Shown here: positions 48,405 to 59,769 of the stretch, piece by piece
How the letters are laid out: each line of letters opens with the position of its first letter
Position numbering within the stretch: the first letter of the stretch is position 1
Source of the DNA: Heterocephalus glaber
Lineage: Eukaryota; Chordata; Mammalia; Rodentia; Bathyergidae
Length of the DNA stretch: 64,000 bases
Reading direction: 5' to 3'
NCBI RefSeq assembly: GCF_000247695.1
Contig: NW_004624805.1
Coordinates: 3,693,096 to 3,757,095 of the forward strand
Translations under genes and position numbers: made by a program
The notes under the pieces: generated by a model
The model's database searches: none
What the model saw: only the letters and a program-made list of their open reading frames with translations
What the model was told of the DNA's origin: nothing

Positions 48405-48527
48405 CAGAGGAAAAGGAGGAGGAAGAAAGAGAGGAGGAGGAGCAAGAGGGAGAGAAAGAGTGGGAAGAAAGGAAGAGAAGGAGAAAAATGGGGATGAGAA
48501 GGATGTAGAGAAGAGGGGAAGGAATGT
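48405..48527. repeat. Purine-rich (GGA/GAA)n tract
   Basis: About 120 bases are nearly all A or G on the plus strand (e.g. GGAGGAGGAGCAAGAGGGAG). The open frames through it on both strands are composition artefacts. Confidence 0.9.
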
Positions 48528-49038
48528 TGTCCTGCTGGGCACCTGAAAATCCCAGGCTGGTGCCGAATGTGCAAAAGAGCACTCAAAGCACCTGCTCCAT
48601 GCCGGAGGAGGGCAAAAGAAAGTGTCCAGAGGCCTCAGCCTTCCCACCTAATGCCTTCCTTTTCTACGAAGGGACAGAGCCTCCACAGCCCACTGTGTGG
48701 CCTTGCCCAGATCCCAAGGGGATGTTGGGGCTTGAGAAGGAGCTGTTGGAATCTTCTGGAGCTGCCCACTGGGGTTGTTCTCAGCCTGCTTTGATGGAAT
48801 TATGCCACAGGGGAGGAGCAGCTAGCAATGCTGGGACTAGGCTTTGCTTTGATAACAAGAAAGTGAAGGAATGCTGTCAGGCCAATCTGCAGAGAGAGAG
48901 AGAGAACACTCAGTATGCTAAGAGGAAGGTGTTCTCTCATATCCCTGCACATTGCTTGGCAAAGATGATGTAATTTCATTTACATATTGAGAAATTGCTC
49001 CCTTGTAAGCAACCTATGCAATTTAGTGCATTTCAAAT
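48528..49038. other. Unassigned sequence
   Basis: The longest plus-strand frame (48524-48973, 149 codons) has no recognisable domain and crosses a GA repeat at 48892. I treat it as chance. Confidence 0.4.
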
Positions 49039-49438
49039 TGTCATGGTTCAGATCTGGGATGTCCTTCAAAGCCCTCATGTGTTCAGAGGTAAGGCTTTGG
49101 GAATCACGAAGGCTTTGGATGAATACGTGGATAAGTTCAGAGCTGAATGTGCTGTCAGGAGGTGGGGCTGGGTGGGAAGAGGCGGGTCCCTGGGGGTGTG
49201 GCCTGGGAGGGTGCATCTCCCTTCCCCACCCCTCCCTTCTCTGCTTCCTGGCCTCCATGACAGGGCTAGCTTTCCTCCAGAGCAAGCCCTTCCACCATGC
49301 TGTGTCTGTGTTTGAGCCTGCTGACCATAGCCTGCTGACTGAAACTTCTACAACTGTGAGCCAAAATATACATCTCCTCCTTTAAATTGTGGGTTTCAGT
49401 TATTTTGTCTCAGAGATGAAAAAGTGACTAAGGCACAC
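49039..49438 (+). mobile_element. Solo LTR, MaLR-type
   Basis: TGTCATGGTTCAGATCTGGG at the head, GGGGTGTGGCCTGGGAGGG in the middle and TGTGAGCCAAAATATACATC near the end follow the family. The AATAAA is mutated to AATATA. Confidence 0.8.
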
Positions 49439-49770
49439 ATACATTGCTAAAAGATGTGTCGATCATGGTTTTCACTTATGATTGTTTAGGTAATTTCAAG
49501 GAAAGGCAACAGACTAAGCAACAAAATTTGTTCTTATTTCTAAAATTTTATCTGTGTGAATTATATTTCATTATACTATTTTTCTTTCATCTGTAGCTTT
49601 GAGTCTGCAAACAATGGTGCACTAATTTGTCATCAGTAGTGTGTCATGGTTGGAGATATACAACCTAAACCCAAGGACTTCTTACAAAGACTTCTGAGTT
49701 CCTCCGAAACACCCTTTCTTTCCAATTCTGCTCACCATTTTGGATATCAGATGATTTTTCTCCCCTTCCA

Positions 49771-50230
49771 TGTTAGTAAGCTTTCCATCATTGTGATAAA
49801 ATACTTGAGAAAATACCTTGAAAGAGGCATGATTGATTTTTGGCTCATGATTTCACAGGTTTCAGTCCATGGTCATCTGGATCCATTGCCTTCAGGCCTG
49901 TAGCAAGGCAGAAACATTACACAGGAGGGTGTGGCAGAGGAAAGCTCTTCACCTCATTGTGAAGTGGGAGGAGACATAGACAAGTTGTAGCCCCTAAAGG
50001 TATATCCCAGGGTCCCACCCTCATAGCTAGGTTCCACCTCCTATGCTTACATCACCTCCCATTAGGTCACAAAATTATGAAACTGTCAATGGATTAATTC
50101 ATCAATGAGGTCAGAACCCTCAGGCTCAAACCATTCTTCAAGTTTCCCACCTCTTAACACTGCTGCACTGAGGACCAAGCCTTCAACACATGATCCACTG
50201 GGGCACATTCCAAATCCAACTCATAAAACC
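49771..50230 (-). mobile_element. Solo LTR, MaLR-type, antisense
   Basis: TTTCACAGGTTTCAGTCCATG, GGATTAATTCATCAATGAGG and TTCAACACATGATCCACTGG are the antisense family blocks in order. Confidence 0.75.
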
Positions 50231-51754
50231 ATCTTTTCTAACAAAAATTCAACTTCTTTGCCCTTTGCTCTAGATCCCGGGACCCATAGATCATACCAGA
50301 GTTGATCTGCAACTGATTTTAAAGATGATGGCCATTAAGATATAGGAACAGAAATTGGGTTAGCAGATCCAAAAGCTTTGGTGACACTGGGAAGTTGATG
50401 CCAGGGACCATGGCTGTCCACAGGTGACGCAGAGCTGAGGGAGTTGGCATCAGACAAATACAGCAAGCCTGGCAAGGTAAGGCTGTCTATTCAGGAAGCC
50501 AGAAACGAGAGACACAGCTAAAAACAAACATGGAGTATGGGAGCCAGGAATAAACAGAGGCTGAAGAAAGGTCTTGGGCATCTGTGTGTGAATGGAGCTT
50601 GGGACTGAGCCTGTGGTTCCCATCATGGCCAGAGGGGATCCCACCATGGAGCTGGGGACCACAGGGGACCATGAGCAGTCCCCGTAGCTTACAGCGAGAA
50701 AGCAACAGGAGCAGCAGGCACCTGACCAATGTTGTCCCCTCTCTTCACACTTAGTGAGCTTCTCAGTCAATGCCCAGTGGCATCTTTGCTCTTGTGGTTC
50801 TACGAATGGACAGTGGCAACGCTTATGTATTATGAAACATACAAAGCTCCAGATAGCCATGTAGAAGATGAAAAAGAAGGGATTTAAAGTTTCTCTCATG
50901 TGGTAAGGAGGAACTATTGTCTCTTCATATGGTGACAGGATAGCTACCAGTGGAAAACAGTGGTGAACTTTGGGAAAGACATGAAAAACCCATTGTATTC
51001 AGAGGAGGAGAGTTAGAAAGTCACATGCAAAGTTACCAGGAGCTATGTTAGAGACAGGCTTCCCTACCTTCTTCTGACCAGTACTCAGAGCAATGATGTT
51101 TTTGTTAAGACACCTGGGAGAAAGATTCGCTCACCACTGAAAGTCCCTGGTACTGGGCATCAGGCACCTCCAGACTTGCCTAGAAGCCCCGAGGACAAAG
51201 CTGGGGGCTGAGGTGGCCACTGTCCCCCATATTTAGAAGTCATTCAAGACACAGGGCTGATGAGCTCATTTTTCAAGATCTAGGAAGGAGTTTCCCCACA
51301 GAAACCTGTGGGTCCAAGCTCCACCCCCCAGTCCAGTGTGCCAGGAGGATAACAGAGTTCTACCAACAAGGTGCTTCCAGGGCGAGGGGAGAGGGATGGA
51401 GGCAGAACTGCACTGGTCATGATGAATGAGGTCCTAACCCACAAGGTGTGCAGAGAAGTTCACCCTCATCTCCACTGCCCTTCAGTGCATTTGCTGAGGT
51501 CCAGGCTTTCTCAGTCACGGTAACTTTCCTGGTCGCTCTTAGAAATGTCCCAGTTACTTAAATCTCAGAGCAGCAGCTCCTTTCAGTAATTAATATGCTG
51601 AATCTGGTGTAATCATCAAAAGCTCCATGCTTTTTTAGAGGTAAAACTCCTGTCCTTTCCCACTTTCCCACTGTCCCTTCCTTGCCTTGACCTTGAGCTA
51701 AGGACAGTAGTAAGAAGGTGTCCACCTCCAGTGGCTTTGGATTCTCCTCTTGTT
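50231..51754. other. Unassigned sequence
   Basis: A 149-codon minus-strand frame (50450-50899) and a short plus-strand exon-like stretch ending GGCAAG|GTAAGG at 50479 were considered. Neither has both splice sites and an open frame. Confidence 0.4.
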
Positions 51755-52017
51755 GGAGTGAGAGAAAAGGAGAAGGGAAGAAAATCTAAGAAGGGGGGAA
51801 AGGAGGAAGAGGAAGAGGAGAAGGGGAAACGTAGGGGAGGAAAAAGAGGAAAAGGAGGAGGACGTAGAGGGAGAGGAGGAGGAAAAGGAGAAGGAAGTCG
51901 AGAGGAGGAGGAAGAGGAAGAGAAAGAGGAGAAAATGGAGGAAGAGGAGGAAGAAGAGGAGAGGGAGGAAGAAAAATGGGGAAGAGGAGGAGGTAAAGGA
52001 GGAAGAGGAGAGGGAGG
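51755..52017. repeat. 260-bp GGA-rich polypurine tract
   Basis: The plus strand is almost pure purine for about 263 bases (units GGAGGA, GAAGAG, AGGGGGGAAAGG), broken by only about a dozen pyrimidines. The 109-codon Glu/Gly/Arg/Lys frame through it (51731-52060) is a composition artefact. Such mirror-like tracts can form triplexes and G-quadruplexes. Confidence 0.95.
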
Positions 52018-52879
52018 TTTTACAAAACCGAGAGCCCAGCCTTTATGTTACGCAGTGTGATGTGTATCTGAGATTGTTTCATGAAAGTTAATAAAGACAT
52101 AATTCATTGTTTTTCTTGTCTCCATACCCAGAATCCATCAGGATGAAACTTGTTCCCTACTGATTGATATTTATGTCAGTTTCTGGTTTGGGTTCTACTG
52201 TGTTAACAATTTTGCTATAAAAATCTGCCCTTCTGTATTGTTGGTCAGGGACCAGGTTATGTTGGTTCAGGAGGAGGGAGATTCCTAAGCATGACCTTGC
52301 TAGACCAGGTGCACATCTCGGCTGTTTGTTAGAGCCTGGAACTGCAGCTGTGCTCTCGAGATGTGCCCACTGTCCCACCCATGCCTCCTCCCCACTCCCA
52401 CCTCCTGCCTCCCTCCCAGCTCATTGCTTTACCCTTTCACTGTGGATAGTAGAGCTCATCTGTCAGTGCCTGAGTTAAGGGGTGAATGGATGCCCGAAAG
52501 CAGCTTCCTATCAGTGACCCAGGGAGAGGGAGAGGCTGAGTCCCCAGCTCCTTAGCTCCTGGGGGTTCACTCTGCGATCCATGTCTTACACCGGATCGCA
52601 GCGTTTCCAGGGGCCCACGCCGGCCACTCACGGACAGTGCCTTCTTCATGCATGTCTTCCCTTCCCGTCTTCCTTCCTTGGTGCCCCAACACCAGACTTC
52701 CCCCATCAAACCCCTTCATGAAAATCCTTGGCTCAAGATCTGCTTCTGGAGAACTAAAACTAAAGTACCCTTCGTGATTTATGAAAAATATAAAAAGAGC
52801 TTACTCTTTAAATAAAGATGACACAGGGAATACAAAGAAAACCATTTTCATCTTCTAGTCTTCTCTCTACCCCCAAATA
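52018..52879. other. Unassigned sequence
   Basis: No repeat or exon was recognised. A GTCC|GTGAGT donor on the minus strand at 52630 lacks a polypyrimidine acceptor. Confidence 0.4.
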
Positions 52880-54000
52880 ATGACCGCTAACAGTTTTCTT
52901 TATTTTTTACCAGAAAAAATAAAATTATATACACAAATAAATACGTATTTTTATATTACACAAACATATGAACATACATATTAACCCATTTATGCCGAAG
53001 ATTGAAAGGTTTTGAATTTTTACATGAAATTCATATATGTTACCCAGAAAAACTGGAGGAACAAGAATTTGAAGAGAACACATTTCATTATGTTCCATTG
53101 TTCCGGACATTCCGCAGGCGGTTCACTAGGCATTGACATTTAAAGAAGTGGAATAATTCTAAATATTATACTTTCTACCTTTTCCCACCTAATGATATAA
53201 CTCGGAGAGCTTTGTATTTCCACACATAGACCTTCACTCACTTAATGGCTCTGCACTATTTGTCCACATCCCAAATTATTCAACCAGGCCCCAACTAGAG
53301 AACATTAGTATTGTTTCTAATATTATGCAGTTACAATCATCATGACAAACATTTTTGCACATATATTTTAGATCATTAAAATATTAAAATCATGAAATAA
53401 TTGTTGGGTCAAGGGGTATGCACAGTAATTTATTTTTCTTTGTTAGATACGTTGTTTTTCCATCTTCAAATAGGTTTCACAGATTTATACTTCTGCCAGG
53501 AGTATGTGAATGATACCTGTTTTCTCACACTTCTTCCAATACTGGGATGATAAAGTATTTTAATAACAGATTAGTAAAAATCTGTTAGGTGAAATGAGTA
53601 TTTCATCATTTTATTATGCATTTTGGGGGGCATCTCTTCATATATTTATTGGGATTTATGGTCTTATGTATTATATGTTCATAGCTTTGACCCATTTTCC
53701 TGTTGGATTTTTTCTTGTTTCCTTTTTTATTTGTAAGTTTCTACAGAAAGTATGGCTGCCAACCCATTAGATATGGTACTTATGTTTCCTTCCATTCTGT
53801 GATTTTTTTCTTTTACTGTGTGTATAGTGAAATATTTTCTCATACAAAGTTTTAAAATTATTATGTCAAGCCTCTTCATATTTTTCCTTGGCTTCAAGAT
53901 TTCATGCCATGGTTAGGAAGTCTATTCTGCACCAATTCTATAAAAATGTCCATCTAAGTATTTCTTCTAGTTCTTTAATAATTCTTTTAGGGAGCTAGGG
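52880..54000 (-). mobile_element. Old L1 (L1ME/HAL1-like) 3' region, antisense
   Basis: Blocks in antisense order: TAACTCGGAGAGCTTTGTAT, CAACCAGGCCCCAACTAGAG, ATAATTGTTGGGTCAAGGGG, TACTTCTGCCAGGAGTATGTG, TATATTTATTGGGATTTATG and TTTCTACAGAAAGTATGGC. They match the long 3' UTR of old L1M/L1ME elements. No coding frame survives. Confidence 0.75.
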
Positions 54001-54063
54001 TATATCTCAGTGGAGGAGAAAAAAACATTTATTCTTATTTAGTTCATTAATCAGCTGGGTTAC

Positions 54064-54146
54064 TTTTTTTTTGGTACTGGGGATTGAATTTGGGTCCTTG
54101 CGCTTGCGCAACAGGCAGCGAAACCACTGAGCTAAATCCCCGGCCC
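54064..54146 (-). mobile_element. tRNA-derived SINE, antisense, ~13-bp TSD
   Basis: Poly(T), GGTACTGGGGATTGAATTTG, then GCTAAATCCCCGGCCC: the reverse complement of the young SINE family. It is flanked by TCAGCTGGGTTAC (54051-54063) and TCAGCTTGGTTAC (54147-54159), one mismatch. Confidence 0.93.
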
Positions 54147-54275
54147 TCAGCTTGGTTACTTTTGTGAGCAGTGTCTGATGTTAGAAACAGGAGTGAAGCA
54201 AGGAAGACAAGTCTGGCTTAGAAGTGCTCAGTGCTGGGACCATGACAATGGGGAGCACAAACAGGACCAGCCTTC

Positions 54276-54612
54276 AAACTGGGATAAATAATGCTTCCAC
54301 TGTTTCAAGAGCAGATGTGAGGTCCCAAACTCATCTTCTGATCCTTTCCCTCCAACCTGATTTGCTCTCCACAAAATGTGGGCAGTCACATGGGAAGGGG
54401 TCAGTAAAAATATCAAGCATTGCGGCTCCTTTGATGGCATTTAGACAGAGGCAAATATTCTAAGAACACTTAATATGAAATAAAAACCAGATGAATGATG
54501 ATAAATAATTCTATCTATAGCCCTCAGTTGCTACATTGGAATCTAGATCTGAGATATTACAGGGAAAAATCCTGTGCACGACTCATCAAACAGGTGAATT
54601 ACACTCAGAGTG
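54276..54612 (+). repeat. Left arm of a large near-identical inverted repeat
   Basis: This 337-bp segment is the reverse complement of 55489-55824. By direct base-by-base comparison I find four substitutions and one single-base indel (about 98.5% identity). It starts at AAACTGGGATAAATAATGC and ends at ACACTCAGAGTG. Homology does not extend outward beyond a short CCTTC/GAAGG match, nor inward into the spacer. It has no recognisable coding or repeat identity. Confidence 0.95.
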
Positions 54613-55083
54613 AGATCCCGGTTAAGAATGTGGAGACCGGAGAAATGGCCCAAAGCAGATTTTTCTGACCTAATTCCCCTTGGCAGTATGTCCAGAGAGT
54701 GTCATGGATGCACTAGATCTCGGACTCCTCGTGCCCTGAATGTCCTCAAGTAACACACAAGGGAACTTCGTCTCCAGCGCACCTCCACTTCTCTTGATAA
54801 GCATATCTGGACATAGGCATAGTCAGCGCTGTGCTGGTAAATGCCTAACCACAAAACTTCCGAAGGGAAAAGAGATCCTGACGTGTAGCATTTGCCAGTT
54901 CCTCTGGTGTAAATACCCTCCCCGTGGCCAATTCAAGCTACTGACACTCAGGATTGCTTAGGACCTCCGTTTTAGAGACATGATAGAAATAACTGAGGGA
55001 AGAAACATAGATAATAAAATCTAGTAAAATAAATTGAGTATGACAAACTTTAAATATACCTACCTTTCTAAAAATATAACCTT

Positions 55084-55113
55084 GTGCTTGCTTCGGCGGC
55101 ACATATACTAAAA
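55084..55113 (+). pseudogene. 3'-truncated U6 snRNA retrocopy
   Basis: GTGCTTGCTTCGGCGGCACA followed by TATACTAAAA matches the first 30 nt of U6 snRNA with two differences. The rest of U6 is missing. The insertion is bounded by a perfect 15-bp duplication CTAAAAATATAACCT at 55068-55082 and 55108-55122, whose right copy overlaps the last U6-like bases CTAAAA. There is no upstream Pol III promoter and only a quarter of the RNA, so it is non-functional. Confidence 0.93.
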
Positions 55114-55146
55114 ATATAACCTACACTATTATAGCGCTTAACTTAT

Positions 55147-55371
55147 TTTTTTTAATGTCTGAAAAGAATTTCATTTATTTATTTTTTTTTTTGCTTAAAT
55201 TCTTTTATTGGTACATTGTAGGTATACGATACGTTTACATTTATCATTGGGTGCTTGTACCTGTACCTGATGGATCTTGCTTCTTATTTTTTCCCCATTC
55301 CCTGTGCGCCCTTCCCTATTTACATACTTTGTTTCCCTTTGTTTTTTCTTTTCTCATAATTTTTCCTTAGA
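55147..55371 (-). mobile_element. 5'-truncated L1 3' end, antisense, 11-bp TSD
   Basis: On the minus strand the end reads CAATGTACCAATAAAAGAAT followed by TTAAGC and an A tract, with a purine-rich stretch upstream as in L1 3' UTRs. A second A-rich segment lies beyond the first. The direct repeat GCTTAACTTAT is at 55136-55146 and 55372-55382. The same 3' end type closes the window at 63908-64000. Confidence 0.8.
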
Positions 55372-55488
55372 GCTTAACTTATAATAATGGCTATGCACAA
55401 TCAATTGGCTCTCCTGAACCAGTGCATGCTATCTCTGGGCCACTGCTAACGGACCAGGCAAAGGGCCTGGGACACCTTCCTGAGACGC

Positions 55489-55824
55489 CACTCTGGGTGT
55501 AATTCAGCTGTTTGATGAGTCGTGCACAGGATTTTTCCCTGTAATGTCTCAGATCTAGATTCCAATGTAGCAACTGAGGGCTATAGATAGAATTATTTAT
55601 CATCATTCATCTGGTTTTTATTTCATATTAAGTGTTCTTAGAATATTTGCCTCGTCTAAATGCCATCAAAGGAGCCGCAATGCTTGATATTTTTATTGAC
55701 CCCTTCCCATGTGACTGCCCACATTTTGTGGAGAGCAAATCAGGTTGGAGGGAAAGGATCAGAAGATGAGTTTGGGACCTCACATCTGCTCTTGAAACAG
55801 TGGAAGCATTATTTATCCCAGTTT
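55489..55824 (-). repeat. Right arm of the inverted repeat
   Basis: Reverse complement of 54276-54612, 336 bp. Differences from the left arm fall near GGTCAATAAAA (G/A), the GACGAGGC indel, GAGACATTAC (T/C), ACAGCTGAAT (G/C) and ACACCCAGAG (T/C). The apparent open frames in both arms (54228-54440 minus, 55660-55896 plus) are the same sequence read twice and are not evidence of a gene. Confidence 0.95.
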
Positions 55825-57271
55825 TTAGAAGGGTGTTTGTTTTATCTTCATAAATCAATTTTTCTAAAGAGGCAAGAACAGGAAAAAGAAATATAAAAAT
55901 CACAGAAAAAATGTAATGGACTAACTGTTATATGATCATTGAAAAGCTCACTCAGATGATGAAAAAGTTGCCTTTTTCTGCTTTGATGTTCTCTTTTAAA
56001 GATAGGCCTTCTAAAAGTGTGTAGCACACATTTAGAAATCCCTGCTGGATCACTCATAATAATTTTATGCACTGTTCATGCTGGGGACACATTTTACCAA
56101 CAGCTGTAATTTTTACAAAGAAAATACGCCTTGGAAGTCATTTGGCCCACATTCCACAGAGTGTCTAACTGGTAATCACTGTCTCTCAAGTATTCCCAGA
56201 GAATTTCCAACTCCTCTCTTCTGCTTTCTACCCCAATGCTACTTCTCCTCTCTTTCATGTAATCATCTCAATTCTTTGAGATTCTATACAATTTTTCCGT
56301 AATTATTTCCAGTTTAGTGATGTGTTATTTTTATGGAAACACTTTTCTACATTGATCATTTAGCACCTAATTATATTTCTCTTGCTACTTATACTGTTAG
56401 TAAATTTCTACTCTCTGTAGTTTTATTTCAGTGTTTAGACCATAGGCTCTTACTCAGGGATGTATAGACCTCTTTAGCCTTTTGGGAAACTGGAGATGTC
56501 ATAAGATTATATCTAAAACTTTTGTGTATATGCCTACATGCCTTTTTAAGGGAAAACCTTTTTATGCTCATCAAATTTTCAAGGGGTTTTTTGACCCAAG
56601 AATTTAGTCCCCTGAGGGAAGTAACCCTAAGATACAGGTTATTATATTCCCCACAATGTCTTTAATAACTCAACTAAGAATTTAAATGGGCATGGCATAG
56701 ATATTTCCACCTATTTATTATCAATTAATCTCTTATTTTCTAAACTATGGAGGACAAAAAATAACATTTCCATCTCACAGTTGTTATGAACGTATGCAAA
56801 GGTAATAAATGTTTAAAAGTTTTGAAAAGTTTAAAACAATTCTGGCTATGATTGCTCACCTTGAGACACACCGGAAGGGAATTTTACATTTCAGAATTCC
56901 CTCATGTTTTAATTACCTTTTCTGAATCTTCTTCTACAGAAGCAGAACGTAGAAAATGTCTCCCTTGACTCCAGTTTCAGCTGCATTTATTTCCAATATC
57001 CACTTTCACCTAACAGCTAATCGATGAAAACAGCTGTATCATCTGGACATTACTCTCCATTCTTCGATAGTTTTTGTTTACTGAGTCTAACTTTCTCCAG
57101 TGCTATTGCTATTACAATTCACAAGGATTTCACTGTTCTTGCACATGCTTCTTTGACTGCCTGGCCTCTCATTTTCTGGACCCTCGCTCTTCTCTGATCT
57201 TGTCCTCCCCCCTAGTCTGACCACCAATTCCCATGGCTACACCTGGGCCCTGTCTTTCCCACTCACAGCTC
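55825..57271. other. Unassigned A+T-rich sequence
   Basis: No exon or repeat recognised. Confidence 0.4.
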
Positions 57272-58090
57272 TCTTTCTGTTGTAGGAAGAATAATGGACC
57301 TTCAAAGATGTCTACATCCTAACCCTCGGTATCCGGAACTTGTTACCTTACATGGCAAAGAGGACTGGAGGTTGCAGGTGGAATTAAGGATATTAATGAT
57401 TTGATCTTGAATAAGGAGGGCATCTCAGATTACCCAGGTGGGGCCACTGTAATCACAAAGGTCTTAAATGTGAAAGACAGAAACTGAGGAGATCAGAGTG
57501 ATGCTCTGTGAGCAAAATGCCACCCACTATTGCTGGCTTTGAAGCTGGAGGGAGAGGGCAGTGGTCTGAATAACGTGGTTGGTGTCTACGTGTCAGGATT
57601 AGGAAATGGATTCTCCCTCAGAGCCTTCAGAAGAGAACCTAGCTGTCTGAGTCACCTTCCCTTCACTGCCACACAACACTCCACACCCACAACCCTAAGG
57701 GGGAAAGCTTTATTTTGGCTCCGCTTGTAGAGGTCTCAGTCTGCAGTCAGCTGGCTGCAAGGCAGCAAGGCGTGGCAGAGGGAGGGGCACGGGAGAGGCG
57801 GGCTGCCTGTGGCCTGGCAGACAGGAAGCAGAGGGAGTGGAAGGAGATCCACCCTTCCAGGCCATGCCCCCATGGCCCACCTCTTCCCTCATGGACCATC
57901 CACTGAGGAGCGTCACATCCCCATGATCCAATGACCTCCCCAAAGCCTCACCTGTGAGCACATGAGGATCTGTGGGGACATCAAGACAGAAGCCATAACA
58001 ACAGCTCTGCCAGTAGCTTGATTTTAACCCAGTGAGGCCTACTTCAGAATTCTGGCACCTTAGAACGGTAAAAGGGCTAAATCCAGCCAC
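57272..58090 (+). mobile_element. MLT1-type MaLR LTR split by another LTR
   Basis: GAAGAATAATGGACCTTCAAAG, TTGTTACCTTACATGGCAAAG and GGAAATGGATTCTCCCTCAG run to about 57668. The matching end GTAGCTTGATTTTAACCCAG and CTTAGAACGGTAAAAG resumes at 58013. The antisense LTR between was inserted later. Confidence 0.75.
57690..58000 (-). mobile_element. MaLR-type LTR inside MLT1
   Basis: Antisense blocks CTAAGGGGGAAAGCTTTATT, GTCTCAGTCTGCAGTCAGC and GACAGAAGCCATAACA match the family. The left end is degraded. Confidence 0.78.
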
Positions 58091-59769
58091 CCATTTTTGG
58101 TGCTCATCTTCACTGAGCTGCCAGGAGCACTTGACACCCTCTCTTGCCTGACTTACTGCACTGCTTTCCCACATGGGCCCTGGCTCCTGTCTGCAGCCTG
58201 CTGAGGTTTCAGGAGTCGGTTGTGTCTGTCTCAGCTCACAGCCCTCCAATCGCTTCTCCACTCACTCGGGCCAAAGCCAGTGGTCCCAGGATGGCGCAAA
58301 GCTCCATGGGAACTGGGCCCATGACTCCCTGTGCCCTTGCTGCTCTGGTGCCAGGGCAATAGGGAGGCAGAGTCTTGCTTCAGGGTCCTGCCCCCATCTG
58401 TCTAGAACAGTCCAGATCTCACTTCCTTCTTTAGATCAAAGTAGCTCTACCTGCTGCCATCCATCGTGGGAGGACTCCACCTTTACCTTGGTCCCAGCTT
58501 ACATTTTCCAGAGCACTTATCACTGTCTGAGGTTTTAGATACACAAAATTATTCAATTACATATAATAAGAGATCATGTACTATAGTATACATATATAAG
58601 TATTTTTCTCATCTACCAAAATATGCAGTCAGTGCTCTTAGCAGTACTAGCAGCCTTGTACCCAAGGCTCCTAATCCAAAGACTCAGTCAATCACCCATG
58701 GGAAATAGTTTTAAAACATTGCATCTGTACTGAATGTGCATAGATGTTTTTTGGTCATTATTCCCTGAACAATAGAGTACAACAAATATTTACACTGAAT
58801 TCATACCATGTTAGGTGTGTTAGGCAATCTAGGGACTATCTAAAGCATACAGGCGGATGTACATGTACTGCTTCTTTATTTTGTCACATTGGGATTGGGC
58901 TCTGTTCTCTCCCGTGCCAGACACGTGTTCCACCACTGAGCCATGCCCAGTCCACACCGTTTTATACAGGGATTGGAAATGCTGAGGTTTGGTGTGGAGA
59001 GAGGCTCTGGAACTGACCCCACAGGAACCAAGGGGTGGCTGTCAACACCATCCGGGCAGGCGAAAACCTCTAGCGCCCAGAGGAGCACCTTCTGCATGGT
59101 GGTAGAAGTTAATCGAAGGCCTAAGTGGACGAATATGTGAGCGTGTGGGCAGAGTTCAGTGACACTGGACACAGAGCCGTCACACGGCGACTGTGGATCT
59201 TTGCCGTGGTGTGTAGGCAGCGAGGCCGGTGAGATGCGTTCCCCGCCGCACACATCTGCTTTCAGCTTATCAAATATTCATGATCTGACCCTGAGAGTTA
59301 GTCTACATAACGCGATTTCATCCGCAAAGGAGTCGGGATCCTGTGACGCCAGCATTACCTAAATGTCTTTGTCGTGCTTTGATAATCTTCCTTAAAGGCG
59401 CCCTTCTCGGAGGATGGCAGCAAAGTTAGTTACTGATGTCGTCGGTGAATATTCCTTTATATCTGTGACAATCTCTGGCTTTTTTGCAGGAGAAGCTTAC
59501 AGGGTGAAACGCACTGCATTCTCCAGCCCCAGTTCAACTTGAAAACTATTTGAAAATCTCATCTTCCCAATAAACAATAAAAAGATTAGACTGTCTTGCA
59601 CCATTTGTATTATTTACTAATTGATACGTAAGAATGCACAGCCCTAGAAAAATAAAAACAAGTAAATTTTTCTCTCTCATTTTCAAATTTTCCGTAAGCT
59701 TCAACAACCCAACAACATTTGTGGTCAGGCAATTATAGCTCTTTTCAGCTTTATTCCCATTTCCATCCT
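58091..59769. other. Mostly unassigned sequence
   Basis: Contains a diverged antisense ID SINE at 58886-58953 (TTGGGATTGGGCTCTGTTC, GTTCCACCACTGAGCCATGC) and an L2/MIR-like patch at 58775-58850. 59000-59370 has scattered CpG but no exon support. Confidence 0.4.
58886..58953 (-). mobile_element. ID-type SINE, antisense
   Basis: CATTGGGATTGGGCTCTG, then CACGTGTTCCACCACTGAGC and CATGCCCAGTC, is the reverse complement of a diverged ID element. Confidence 0.7.

Larger units (their letters stand above)
54613..55488. other. 876-bp spacer between the inverted arms
   Basis: The spacer is asymmetric. It contains about 450 bp of unassigned sequence, a U6-derived insertion (55084), an L1 3'-end insertion (55147-55371) and a further ~105 bp. 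It is not itself palindromic. Confidence 0.85.

Noticed and set aside
48524..48973. 149-codon plus-strand frame
   Set aside because: No motif, no acceptor or donor, and it runs through a GA repeat.
50419..50479. Short plus-strand exon-like stretch before GGCAAG|GTAAGG
   Set aside because: The upstream acceptor has a poor polypyrimidine tract, and the frame is stopped upstream and downstream.
51731..52060. 109-residue Glu/Gly/Lys-rich frame
   Set aside because: Produced by the GGA-rich polypurine tract.
54228..55896. Two identical predicted peptides on opposite strands, suggestive of a duplicated small gene
   Set aside because: They arise from the inverted repeat. Both frames in both arms are open by chance, without start context, splice sites or domain.
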